64,000 nucleotides of DNA from positions 2,294,001 through 2,358,000 of the forward strand of contig NZ_CP075524.1 of the NCBI RefSeq assembly GCF_025808395.1, given 5' to 3'. Shown piece after piece: positions 46,201 to 55,169 of this stretch. The position numbers were made by a program, and so were the translations under genes. The notes beneath the pieces are model-generated. The model did no database searches. It was not told the origin of the DNA and saw nothing but the letters and a program-made list of their open reading frames with translations. Origin of the DNA: Microcella sp. (GTDB lineage: Bacteria > Actinomycetota > Actinomycetes > Actinomycetales > Microbacteriaceae). Numbering within the stretch: position 1 is the first letter of the stretch; every line of letters starts with the position of its first letter.

Positions 46201-46883
46201 CGACTGCATCCACGAGGATCTGGACCTTCGCGACCGTCATCGTTGTCATCGTCGTCATCGCGCTCGGGTGGTTTCTCGGGGTCTCCCCCAAGCTCGCTGA
46301 GGCTGCGAGACTCGATGCCGAGCGCGCGGCGATCGAGTTGCAGAACGAGGCCACCCGAGTGGTCAATGCGCAACTCGAGCAAGACTTCCGTTCGATCAAT
46401 AGCCTGCGAACCCAGATCGATGAACTCAGGGATCGTTTTCCCTCCGCCGTCGAATATGACAACGCCATCGAAGAGCTTCTGGCGGGCATCGTTGGTGAGT
46501 CGCTGTCGTTGCAGAGTGTTGTTTTGGCGGCGCCAGTGGCTGACAGTCCTGATGCGATTGTCGATGAAAATGGACAGGTTGCCGCTGGCACTCTCGTGCG
46601 TGTACCAATCACCATCACGGTGAAGGGGGACTTCAACCGGGCGTTGGGACTTATCAACAGAATGCAGTTGTCAGAACGCTTTGGCATCGTCGTTACCGCC
46701 GACTATGTCGATGGTCGGGATGAGGAAGAACGCACGACTGTCATCAACCTCGTGATATTCGTGGTTACCGACTCACCTGTGTCACTTCGTGATGGCAATG
46801 ATCCGAGCGAGAGTGACGGTGAACCTGTCCCGAGCCCGAGTGCGTCACCCACCGCGGAACCTGACGACGAAACCGATCAGTAG
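46197..46883 (+). CDS. pilO: PilO-like type IV pilus alignment protein
   Basis: A 228-residue bitopic protein. One membrane helix (~8-28), a coiled coil (~30-85) and an alpha/beta domain (VRVPITITVKGDFNRALGLINRMQLSER, typical of PilO) are visible. The C-terminal 30 residues are Ser/Pro/Glu-rich and disordered. The start overlaps pilN as ATGA. It is the last gene of the pilus locus; no secretin or PilP gene follows. Confidence 0.8.
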   Translation: MTTASTRIWTFATVIVVIVVIALGWFLGVSPKLAEAARLDAERAAIELQNEATRVVNAQLEQDFRSINSLRTQIDELRDRFPSAVEYDNAIEELLAGIVGESLSLQSVVLAAPVADSPDAIVDENGQVAAGTLVRVPITITVKGDFNRALGLINRMQLSERFGIVVTADYVDGRDEEERTTVINLVIFVVTDSPVSLRDGNDPSESDGEPVPSPSASPTAEPDDETDQ

Positions 46884-46976
46884 GCGCGATGAAGCTACGC
46901 TTCGCAGTCTGAATCTCTTCGGCCACCTCGCCTTGGTAGGGTGACGCGTTCGGATGTCTCAGTGAGAGGACGCGTC

Positions 46977-47795
46977 ATGGCTACGAAGCCCGCACCAGAG
47001 CCCGCAGAAGAACCGACGGACAACGAGACCCCGGCGGCGCCAGACTCGACCGCGCCGAGCGCGACGGCAGAGCAGCCCGTCGTCGAGCCGGCGCCCGCCG
47101 AGCCCGCACCGGCGGCCGATGCCGCTGAAACTGCTCCGGCAGCGCCCGCGGACGCCCCCGCGACGCCCACGTCGACCGAGGCGACAGCCCCAGTCGCCCC
47201 CGAGCAGCCCGCCGTCGTCTTCGTCACGGCGCCGCAGCCGCCGAAGAAGCGCGGCGCGCGCGGGGTCGGAGCCCTCGTCGTCGTGCTGAGCACCGTGCTC
47301 TTCGCCGCCGTCTATGCGGTGCTCGTGTTCATCATCGCTCTGCTGAGCGGCGTCAGTGGCGTCATCCAAGCCGCTCAATTCGTCTCATCGGTCAACTTCT
47401 ACGTTCCGGTGATCGTGTTCTTCTTCGCGCATCTGCTGCTCGTGATCATCGTCAACCGGGGCGGCTGGTGGGCGCATGTGCTCGGCGGGTTCTTCGTCGC
47501 ACTCGTGGTCTGGATCGGATTCGTCGGCGCCGCCCTCATCTCGGCCGGCGCCGTCGGTGCCGCGTCGAGCGTGGTCTCTGCCATCGTGCTGCAGCAGCTC
47601 ACGAACCCGCTCGGCTTCGCCGCGGCGATCGCGGCGCGCGAGGTTCCGATCTGGGTCGGCGGCATCGTCTCGAAGCGCGGACGCACCGCTCGCGCGCGCA
47701 ACGTCGAAGCTCACGCCGCCTACGAGCGCGAATTGGCCGAGCACCGTGCCACCGTCTCGAGCGCACCCAGCACGAGCACGAGAACTGCCGTTTGA
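46977..47795 (+). CDS. Membrane protein with an acidic Ala/Pro-rich N-terminal tail
   Basis: A 272-residue protein that I do not recognise. Residues 1-~95 are low-complexity Ala/Pro/Glu, followed by a basic PPKKRGARG patch. Four hydrophobic helices follow (around VVVLSTVLFAAVYAVLVFIIALL, VPVIVFFFAHLLLVIIV, VVWIGFVGAALISAGA, SVVSAIVLQQL). The C-terminus is a basic, helical cytoplasmic tail. The pattern resembles, weakly, the small membrane proteins at 52565 and 61788. The start at 46977 follows AGAGGA. Confidence 0.65.
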   Translation: MATKPAPEPAEEPTDNETPAAPDSTAPSATAEQPVVEPAPAEPAPAADAAETAPAAPADAPATPTSTEATAPVAPEQPAVVFVTAPQPPKKRGARGVGALVVVLSTVLFAAVYAVLVFIIALLSGVSGVIQAAQFVSSVNFYVPVIVFFFAHLLLVIIVNRGGWWAHVLGGFFVALVVWIGFVGAALISAGAVGAASSVVSAIVLQQLTNPLGFAAAIAAREVPIWVGGIVSKRGRTARARNVEAHAAYERELAEHRATVSSAPSTSTRTAV

Positions 47796-48082
47796 CCGCG
47801 AGCGCACCCGCACTCTATTCTTGACTTCGTGTGTGCTTCGGCGCGCGCTTGTGCCGTGCCGTGAAAACGGCCCGGTCGAGTTCGCGAAGGGCGCACGCAG
47901 AGGGTCACTGGATGCTCGTCCGCTTCGGCTGGCGGCCCCACACCCCCACGGCATATCTGTCACCGGTTGAGCCTGCTCGACTGATCCGTCAGATTTCGCG
48001 TGAGCCCGAGAGCGATTGAACTCGCACTCGGGGACATCCAACCGCAATCGCTGTCACCGTGCAGCACAGTCAAGGAGCAGTT

Positions 48083-48457
48083 TTGCCCACTATTCAACAG
48101 CTGGTCCGCAAGGGCCGCTCGCCGAAGGTCTCGAAGACCAAGGCGCCGGCCCTCAAGGCCAACCCGCAGCAGCGCGGCGTCTGCACGCGCGTCTACACGA
48201 CCACTCCGAAGAAGCCCAACTCGGCTCTGCGCAAGGTGGCCCGTGTCAAGCTCAGCAACGGCACCGAGGTCACCGCCTACATTCCCGGTGAGGGCCACAA
48301 CCTGCAAGAGCACTCGATGGTGCTCGTGCGCGGCGGTCGTGTGAAAGACCTGCCCGGCGTGCGCTACAAGATCGTGCGCGGTGCGCTCGACACCCAGGCG
48401 GTCAAGAACCGGAAGCAAGCGCGCAGCCGCTACGGAGCGAAGATGGACAAGAAGTAA
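48083..48457 (+). CDS. rpsL: 30S ribosomal protein S12
   Basis: 124 residues, full length. Start TTG at 48083, preceded by AAGGAG at 48071, giving the canonical MPTIQQLVRKGR. Lys43 (TPKKPNSAL) and Lys88 (GRVKDLPG) are wild type at the two main streptomycin-resistance positions. The leader spans ~290 bp from the previous gene. The stop and the rpsG start overlap by one base. Confidence 0.98.
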   Translation: MPTIQQLVRKGRSPKVSKTKAPALKANPQQRGVCTRVYTTTPKKPNSALRKVARVKLSNGTEVTAYIPGEGHNLQEHSMVLVRGGRVKDLPGVRYKIVRGALDTQAVKNRKQARSRYGAKMDKK

Positions 48458-48927
48458 TGCCACGTAAAGGCCCCGCACCCAAGCGCCCCGTCGTCGCAGA
48501 CCCCGTCTACGGCGCTCCGATCGTCAGCCAGCTCGTCAACAAGATTCTTCTCGACGGCAAGAAGGGCCTCGCCGAGCGCATCGTCTACGGTGCCCTCGAA
48601 GGCGTGTCGGCCAAGAACGGTCAAGACGCTGTCGCGACCCTGAAGAAGGCCCTCGACAACGTGCGCCCCACCCTCGAGGTGCGGTCGCGTCGCGTCGGCG
48701 GCTCGACCTACCAGGTGCCCGTCGAGGTCAAGCCGCACCGCGCGAACACGCTCGCGCTGCGCTGGTTGACCAGCTACGCCAAGGCGCGTCGCGAGAAGAC
48801 GATGACCGAGCGGCTCATGAACGAGATTCTCGACGCCTCGAACGGCCTCGGTGCCGCGGTCAAGCGTCGTGAAGACACTCACAAGATGGCCGAGTCGAAC
48901 AAGGCCTTCGCGCACTACCGCTGGTAA
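48457..48927 (+). CDS. rpsG: 30S ribosomal protein S7
   Basis: 156 residues, standard length. It starts MPRKGPAPKRPVVADPVYGAPIV and ends with KAFAHYRW, both diagnostic. It binds the 3' major domain of 16S rRNA and nucleates the small-subunit head. The start overlaps the rpsL stop (TAATG), so translation is coupled. Confidence 0.98.
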   Translation: MPRKGPAPKRPVVADPVYGAPIVSQLVNKILLDGKKGLAERIVYGALEGVSAKNGQDAVATLKKALDNVRPTLEVRSRRVGGSTYQVPVEVKPHRANTLALRWLTSYAKARREKTMTERLMNEILDASNGLGAAVKRREDTHKMAESNKAFAHYRW

Positions 48928-48941
48928 CGACCAGCCTGCGG

Positions 48942-48974
48942 GCAGGGGCTGAGGGCCCCGGTCATCACCCCTGC
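48942..48974 (+). other. Hairpin between rpsG and fusA
   Basis: GCAGGGG and CCCCTGC form a 7-bp stem with a long loop that itself contains GGGCCCC. It may tune read-through into fusA. Confidence 0.35.
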
Positions 48975-49012
48975 TCGCACCCGCAACTTTTATCGAACCG
49001 GAGGAACCCCCC

Positions 49013-51127
49013 GTGGCACAGGACGTGCTCACCGACCTGAACAAGGTCCGCAACATCGGCATCATGGCGCACATCGACGCCGGCAAGACCACCACGACCG
49101 AGCGCATCCTGTTCTACACAGGCATCACGCACAAGATCGGCGAGGTGCACGACGGCGCCGCGACCATGGACTGGATGGCGCAAGAGCAAGAGCGCGGCAT
49201 CACGATCACGTCGGCAGCCACGACCTGCTTCTGGAACAAGCACCAGATCAACATCATCGACACCCCCGGCCACGTCGACTTCACGGTCGAGGTCGAGCGC
49301 TCGCTGCGCGTGCTCGACGGCGCCGTCGCGGTCTTCGACGGCAAGGAGGGCGTCGAGCCCCAGTCTGAGACGGTCTGGCGTCAAGCCGACAAGTACGACG
49401 TTCCGCGCATCTGCTTCGTCAACAAGATGGACAAGCTCGGTGCCGACTTCTACTTCACGGTCGACACGATCATCAAGCGACTCGGTGCGAAGCCTCTCGT
49501 CATCCAGCTTCCGATCGGTTTCGAGAACACCTTCGAGGGTGTCGTCGACCTCGTCGAGATGCGCGCCCTCACGTGGCGCGGCGACTCGAAGGGTGACGTC
49601 GAGATGGGCGCCAAGTACGAGATCGAAGAGATTCCTGCCGACCTCGTCGACAAGGCGGCTGAATACCGTCAGGCGCTGCTCGAGACCGTCGCAGAGTCAG
49701 ACGATGTGCTGCTCGAGAAGTTCTTCGGGGGCGAAGAGCTCACCGTCGCCGAGATCAAGGGCGCCATCCGCAAGATGACGGTGGCCTCTGAGATCTACCC
49801 GGTGCTGTGCGGCTCTGCGTTCAAGAACCGGGGCGTTCAGCCGATGCTCGACGCGGTCGTCGACTACCTGCCGAGCCCGCTCGATGTTCCTGACACGATC
49901 GCTCACGACCCGCGTGACGAAGAGAAAGAGATCGTGCGCAAGGCCAACTCGACCGATCCGTTCTCGGCGCTCGCGTTCAAGGTCGCTGTGCACCCGTTCT
50001 TCGGCCGCCTCACCTACGTGCGCGTCTATTCGGGCGCCATCGAGTCTGGCGCCCAGGTCATCAACTCGACCAAGGGCAAGAAAGAGCGCATCGGCAAGAT
50101 CTTCCAGATGCACGCCAACAAAGAGAACCCGGTCGACTCTGTCACGGCTGGCCACATCTACGCGGTTATCGGTCTGAAAGACACGACGACGGGTGACACC
50201 CTCGCCGACCCGAACGCCCCCGTGGTGCTCGAGTCGATGACGTTCCCCGAGCCCGTGATCGAGGTCGCGATCGAGCCGAAGACCAAGGCCGACCAGGAGA
50301 AGCTCGGCACGGCCATCCAGAAGCTCGCCGAAGAAGACCCCACGTTCCGCACCGAGCAGAACCAAGAGACGGGTCAGACCGTCATCAAGGGCATGGGCGA
50401 GCTGCACCTCGACATTCTGGTCGACCGCATGAAGCGCGAGTTCAACGTCGAGGCCAACGTCGGCAAGCCGCAGGTGGCCTACCGCGAGACGATCAAGCGC
50501 ACGATCGAGAAGTACGACTACACCCACAAGAAGCAGACCGGTGGGTCGGGTCAGTTCGCGAAGATCCAGATCATGCTCGAGCCGCTCGAGGTGACGCCCG
50601 AGACGAGCTACGAGTTCGTCAACTCGGTGACGGGTGGGCGGGTTCCGCGCGAGTACATCCCCTCGGTCGACGCGGGCATTCAAGACGCGATGCAGGTCGG
50701 CGTGCTCGCCGGCTTCCCGACGGTCGGCGTCAAGGCGACGCTGCTCGATGGTGCATCACACGACGTCGACTCTTCGGAGATGGCGTTCAAGATCGCCGGA
50801 TCGATGGCCTTCAAAGAGGCCGCTCGCAAGGCGAACCCCGTGCTTCTCGAGCCGCTCATGGCGGTCGAGGTGCGCACCCCCGAAGAGTACATGGGCGACG
50901 TCATCGGCGACCTGAACTCTCGTCGTGGTCAGATCCAGTCGATGGAAGACGCGACGGGTGTCAAGGTCGTCCGCGCCCTCGTGCCGCTGTCAGAAATGTT
51001 CGGATACGTCGGAGACCTCCGGTCGAAGACCTCCGGGCGCGCCGTCTACTCGATGACGTTCGACAGCTACGCGGAGGTCCCGAAGGCCGTCGCCGACGAG
51101 ATCGTCCAGAAGAACAAGGGCGAGTAA
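49013..51127 (+). CDS. fusA: Elongation factor G
   Basis: 704 residues. G1 motif AHIDAGKTTTTERILFYTG, switch II DTPGHVDFTVEVERSL and NKMD are intact. Domain IV carries GVLAGFPTVGVKATLLDG. It drives ribosomal translocation and recycling. The GTG start is 8 bases after CGGAGGAA. Confidence 0.99.
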   Translation: MAQDVLTDLNKVRNIGIMAHIDAGKTTTTERILFYTGITHKIGEVHDGAATMDWMAQEQERGITITSAATTCFWNKHQINIIDTPGHVDFTVEVERSLRVLDGAVAVFDGKEGVEPQSETVWRQADKYDVPRICFVNKMDKLGADFYFTVDTIIKRLGAKPLVIQLPIGFENTFEGVVDLVEMRALTWRGDSKGDVEMGAKYEIEEIPADLVDKAAEYRQALLETVAESDDVLLEKFFGGEELTVAEIKGAIRKMTVASEIYPVLCGSAFKNRGVQPMLDAVVDYLPSPLDVPDTIAHDPRDEEKEIVRKANSTDPFSALAFKVAVHPFFGRLTYVRVYSGAIESGAQVINSTKGKKERIGKIFQMHANKENPVDSVTAGHIYAVIGLKDTTTGDTLADPNAPVVLESMTFPEPVIEVAIEPKTKADQEKLGTAIQKLAEEDPTFRTEQNQETGQTVIKGMGELHLDILVDRMKREFNVEANVGKPQVAYRETIKRTIEKYDYTHKKQTGGSGQFAKIQIMLEPLEVTPETSYEFVNSVTGGRVPREYIPSVDAGIQDAMQVGVLAGFPTVGVKATLLDGASHDVDSSEMAFKIAGSMAFKEAARKANPVLLEPLMAVEVRTPEEYMGDVIGDLNSRRGQIQSMEDATGVKVVRALVPLSEMFGYVGDLRSKTSGRAVYSMTFDSYAEVPKAVADEIVQKNKGE

Positions 51128-51235
51128 TCGCCCGACCTGCGAGGGCTCGCCGAGCCTGAGTACGATACATACACACCAAATCGCGCGGCTTCTGAAACAC
51201 GGATGCTGGGCAACAAGTCCTGAGGAGGACCCACA

Positions 51236-52429
<1,194 letters not shown>

Positions 52430-52450
52430 TCCTTCTGCGTCACTCCGTGA

Positions 52451-52481
52451 GCGGGGGTCGGGCATTGCGCCCGGCCCCCGC
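52451..52481 (+). terminator. str operon terminator
   Basis: A 13-bp stem (GCGGGGGTCGGGC and complement, one G-U pair) with loop ATTGC begins 21 bases after tuf and is followed by TTCGTCGTT. Confidence 0.75.
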
Positions 52482-52502
52482 TTCGTCGTTCTCGGCGCCC
52501 TG

Positions 52503-52530
52503 TTGCAGGCGGCCCCGACGGCAGTACGCT
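52503..52530 (+). promoter_or_regulatory. Promoter for the membrane protein at 52565
   Basis: TTGCAG (52503-52508) and TACGCT (52525-52530) have a 16-base spacer. Confidence 0.45.
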
Positions 52531-52564
52531 CGTCGCACGGGCAAGAGGCAGAGCGGAGTAGGCG

Positions 52565-53017
52565 ATGCGCGTCGTGCGCGAGGTGCTGGTGCTGGTCGGG
52601 TCGACCGTGCTCGTCTTCGCCGTGCTCGTGCTGCTGGTCTACAACGCTCTCGCGGGGCTCGACGTCGCTGAGCTGGTCACCGTGGTGCCCCAGTTCGTCT
52701 TGGGTTTCGCCGGCGCCGCCATCGCCACGTGGGCGCTGCTGGTGACTCTCGCCGCCATCCTGCTTCGCAACCGCGGCTCATGGTGGCGCATCGGCGCCCA
52801 CGTTCTCTCTGCTGGCATCGCCGGCATCGTCAACATTCCGATCGTGGTCGCCCTCGGTGATGCGGCGGATGCACAAGGCGGGTTCGTCGGAGCCCTCGGC
52901 CTGCTCGGCTCGGCCCTCTTCGTGCCGCTCGCCATGCTCGCGACACCGATCGTCGTGCTGCTGCTCGACCGCGGTCGCGCGACGGCCCCACCTCAGCACA
53001 CTCCGCCATCGCCCTGA
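52565..53017 (+). CDS. Small integral membrane protein, four helices
   Basis: A 150-residue protein, unrecognised. Helices fall at ~5-28, ~42-66, ~78-98 and ~110-135. WALLVTLAAILLRNRGSWWRIG followed by HVLSAGIAGIVN aligns well with the protein at 61788, making them paralogues. A short Pro-rich tail ends the chain. No enzymatic motif is seen. Confidence 0.7.
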   Translation: MRVVREVLVLVGSTVLVFAVLVLLVYNALAGLDVAELVTVVPQFVLGFAGAAIATWALLVTLAAILLRNRGSWWRIGAHVLSAGIAGIVNIPIVVALGDAADAQGGFVGALGLLGSALFVPLAMLATPIVVLLLDRGRATAPPQHTPPSP

Positions 53018-53041
53018 CGCCAGGGTCGCACCTTCTGGGCG

Positions 53042-53069
53042 CCAGTGTTCCCGTTGCGCGCGAGCGTGC
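53042..53069 (-). repeat. REP-like repeat, copy 1 (degenerate)
   Basis: Read on the minus strand it is GCACGCTCG, then CGCGCAACGG, then GAACACTGG. The 9-10-9 structure and the spacer match the copies at 54193 and 58441. It lies in the 190-bp gap between two genes. Confidence 0.6.
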
Positions 53070-53207
53070 TCCCTCGGGCCAGAGACTGTCGCGCGCGAAG
53101 GGCACAATCGATGGGCGCTTCGTCCACGAGAGGGCTCTGCGGCGGTGCTCTCCACCGAAGAGGCCGGCATTGCAGGCGTCCGAGCTGCGTAGGCGAGCAT
53201 CCGGAGC

Positions 53208-54158
53208 ATGGATGCTCTGCGCACACCACTCGTCACTCCCGACCCTCGCTCGCGAGGGTGGGGAGTCGAACCGCGCCTCGATGCGCGGGCACGAGCCGGC
53301 GAGCTCGTGCGCGTGCGCCGTGCTGTCTACGTGCCCGCGCATGAGTGGGTGCCCGACGATCGTGTGGCGGTCGCGACGCTCGGGGCGCGCGCCGCGCAGG
53401 CGAGAGCATCCGTTCCGCTCGTGTTCTCGCATGCGACAGCGGCGCTGATTCTCGGGCTGCCGGTCGTCGGAGCGCACGACCGCTCGCTGCACGTCACCAA
53501 CCTCACGGCAGCGGCGCGACGCACGCGACACGGCATCGTCTGGCATTCGACCTCTCGGCCTGAGGCCATCGAGGTTCAGACGCAGGGCGACCTGACCGTG
53601 ACGACACCGCGCCAGACTGCGCTCGATCTTGCACGGTCAGCGAGCGCAGTGACGGCGTTCATCGTCGCGGATGCGGTGGCGCACCGCTCTGGCAACCCGG
53701 CGGAGGTGCGCGAGTGGTGGGTTCAGCGTCTGGGCGAGCTCGGGCCAGCTCGCGGAACCCGACGAGCAGCGAGCGTGCTGGGGCTGGTGACGGGACTTGC
53801 CGAGTCGCCGCTTGAGTCGCTCAGTCTGCTGCGGATGCATGAACTCGGGTTTCACCTGCCCGAGCAGCAGATCGACGTGCTGACCCGTCGAGGCCTCTTC
53901 AGGCTCGACTTCGGGTGGGAGGGCGGCGCGATAGCCGGTGAGGCGGATGGGCGATCGAAGTACGGCGGCATCGAGTCTGCGGCGCAGATGGAGCAGCGAC
54001 TGTGGGAGGAGAAGCTTCGGCACGACGCGGTGCGCGAGAAGGCGCGGGCTTACCCACGGTGGACGTGGGACGATGCCTGGCTCGGCTCTGGGCCTGAGCG
54101 CGCGCTACTCGAAGCGGGGGTTCCTCGGCCGCACAAGCCTGTGCGACTTTCGTACTGA
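53208..54158 (+). CDS. AbiEi-like antitoxin-domain protein with a nuclease-like C-terminus
   Basis: A 316-residue protein. The N-terminal part (GELVRVRRAVYVPAHEW, then VFSHATAALILGLPVV) resembles the AbiEi-type winged-helix/YPA domain. The C-terminal part (RLDFGWEGGAIAGEADGRSKYGG, then RWTWDDAW) has a PD-(D/E)xK-like E-x-DG-x-SK core as in DUF559-type proteins. Stand-alone copies are common in actinobacteria and no AbiEii toxin is adjacent, so a toxin-antitoxin role is doubtful. Confidence 0.7.
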   Translation: MDALRTPLVTPDPRSRGWGVEPRLDARARAGELVRVRRAVYVPAHEWVPDDRVAVATLGARAAQARASVPLVFSHATAALILGLPVVGAHDRSLHVTNLTAAARRTRHGIVWHSTSRPEAIEVQTQGDLTVTTPRQTALDLARSASAVTAFIVADAVAHRSGNPAEVREWWVQRLGELGPARGTRRAASVLGLVTGLAESPLESLSLLRMHELGFHLPEQQIDVLTRRGLFRLDFGWEGGAIAGEADGRSKYGGIESAAQMEQRLWEEKLRHDAVREKARAYPRWTWDDAWLGSGPERALLEAGVPRPHKPVRLSY

Positions 54159-54192
54159 CGGGGTTTCGCCGCGAACCCGGGCGGGCGCGGCG

Positions 54193-54264
54193 GCGAGTGT
54201 GCACGCTACGCGCAACTGTGCACGTTCCGGAGGGGCACACTCGTGCGCAGCAGGCACACTCGCG
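54193..54264 (+). repeat. REP-like repeat, copy 2
   Basis: GCGAGTGTGC opens it, and GCACACTCG (54235-54243), TGCGCAGCAG, GCACACTCG (54254-54262) close it. The outer parts can pair to form a hairpin. It lies in the 156-bp gap between converging genes and may also act as a terminator. Confidence 0.7.
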
Positions 54265-54314
54265 GGGAGGATGCCGCGGGGTGCGGCGCGGGGCCGCGCC
54301 GCAACGCGCCGCGC

Positions 54315-55088
54315 CTACGAGCGACCCTGCAGGCGCGCGCTGAGCGCGGCCGCGGCGTCGCGCACGGCGTCGGTGAGGGCATCCACGTCGGAGGGCGCGA
54401 CCGCTTCGGCGCGGTAGGTGACGCCGAGCGCGGCGGCGGGGTAGCCCGTGCGGTCGATGCCCGTCGCGGCGACGGAGGCGTAGCCAGCGGTGATCTCGCC
54501 GTCTTCGGTGGCGACTCCGTGCTCGCGCGACACTGCGAGGATGCGGTCGAGCTCGGGCAGCGTGCGCGGGCCGACGCCGCGGCGGGTGATGAGCGAGTCG
54601 CGGTGGGGGAAGAGCGCCCGAACTTGCGGCTGCGGCAGCGCCGCGAGCATCGCGCGGCCGGTCGCCGTGAGGTGCGCGGGCAGGCGCACGCCGACGCGCA
54701 CGACAGTGGTCGGTGCGCGCGGCGCTGACGCCTGAGCGACATACGACACGTCGCCGCCGGCGAGCACGGCGAGCTGCGCGACGACGGGCACGGGGGCGGC
54801 TCGCACCAGCCGGTCGAGCAGGGGGGTGCCGAGGCGTGCGAGCCGGCTCGCGCTGAGCACTGAGCCGCCGATCTCGGCGACGAGGGCACCCAGGCCGTAG
54901 GCGCGCGCCTCGGGGTAGTGCACGACGTAGCCTTCGTCTTGCAGCACGCGCAGCAGCTGGTAGATGCTCGACCGCGGCAGATCCAGCTCGCGCGCGAGGG
55001 TCGAGGCGGGCACGGGGTCGCTGTGGTGCGCGAGGTGCGTGACGATGCGCAGGGCGGCGCGGGCGGCGGGAACATCGGGCACGAGCAT
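54315..55088 (-). CDS. IclR-family transcriptional regulator of the hut genes
   Basis: 257 residues. An N-terminal winged helix (ARAALRIVTHLAH, then PASTLARELDLPRSSIYQLLRVLQDEGYV) precedes an IclR effector domain (LTATGRAMLAALP, and AGYASVAATGIDRTGYPAAALGVTY). It is divergent from hutH across an 81-bp gap that holds two palindromes, so it probably controls hutHUGI and itself. The effector is likely urocanate or histidine (inference). Confidence 0.88.
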   Translation of the reverse strand: MLVPDVPAARAALRIVTHLAHHSDPVPASTLARELDLPRSSIYQLLRVLQDEGYVVHYPEARAYGLGALVAEIGGSVLSASRLARLGTPLLDRLVRAAPVPVVAQLAVLAGGDVSYVAQASAPRAPTTVVRVGVRLPAHLTATGRAMLAALPQPQVRALFPHRDSLITRRGVGPRTLPELDRILAVSREHGVATEDGEITAGYASVAATGIDRTGYPAAALGVTYRAEAVAPSDVDALTDAVRDAAAALSARLQGRS

Positions 55089-55098
55089 CCACCACCTT

Positions 55099-55116
55099 TG
55101 TCTGATATCTCAGACA
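55099..55116. promoter_or_regulatory. Operator candidate 1 in the hut divergent region
   Basis: TGTCTGA and TCAGACA flank TATC in a near-perfect 18-bp palindrome. It overlaps a TTGTCT -35-like box for hutH and lies 10 bp from the regulator's start codon. Confidence 0.6.
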
Positions 55117-55120
55117 GATT

Positions 55121-55136
55121 ATCGTGCGCGCACGAT
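55121..55136. promoter_or_regulatory. Operator candidate 2 in the hut divergent region
   Basis: ATCGTGCGCGCACGAT is a perfect 16-bp palindrome centred 21 bp from candidate 1, about two helical turns. Confidence 0.5.
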
Positions 55137-55169
55137 GCGCGGCGGGGCGCTGCGGCGTTCACTGGAGGA

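Noticed and set aside
53208..54158. A complete toxin-antitoxin pair
   Set aside because: No AbiEii-like nucleotidyltransferase toxin gene is present on either side.
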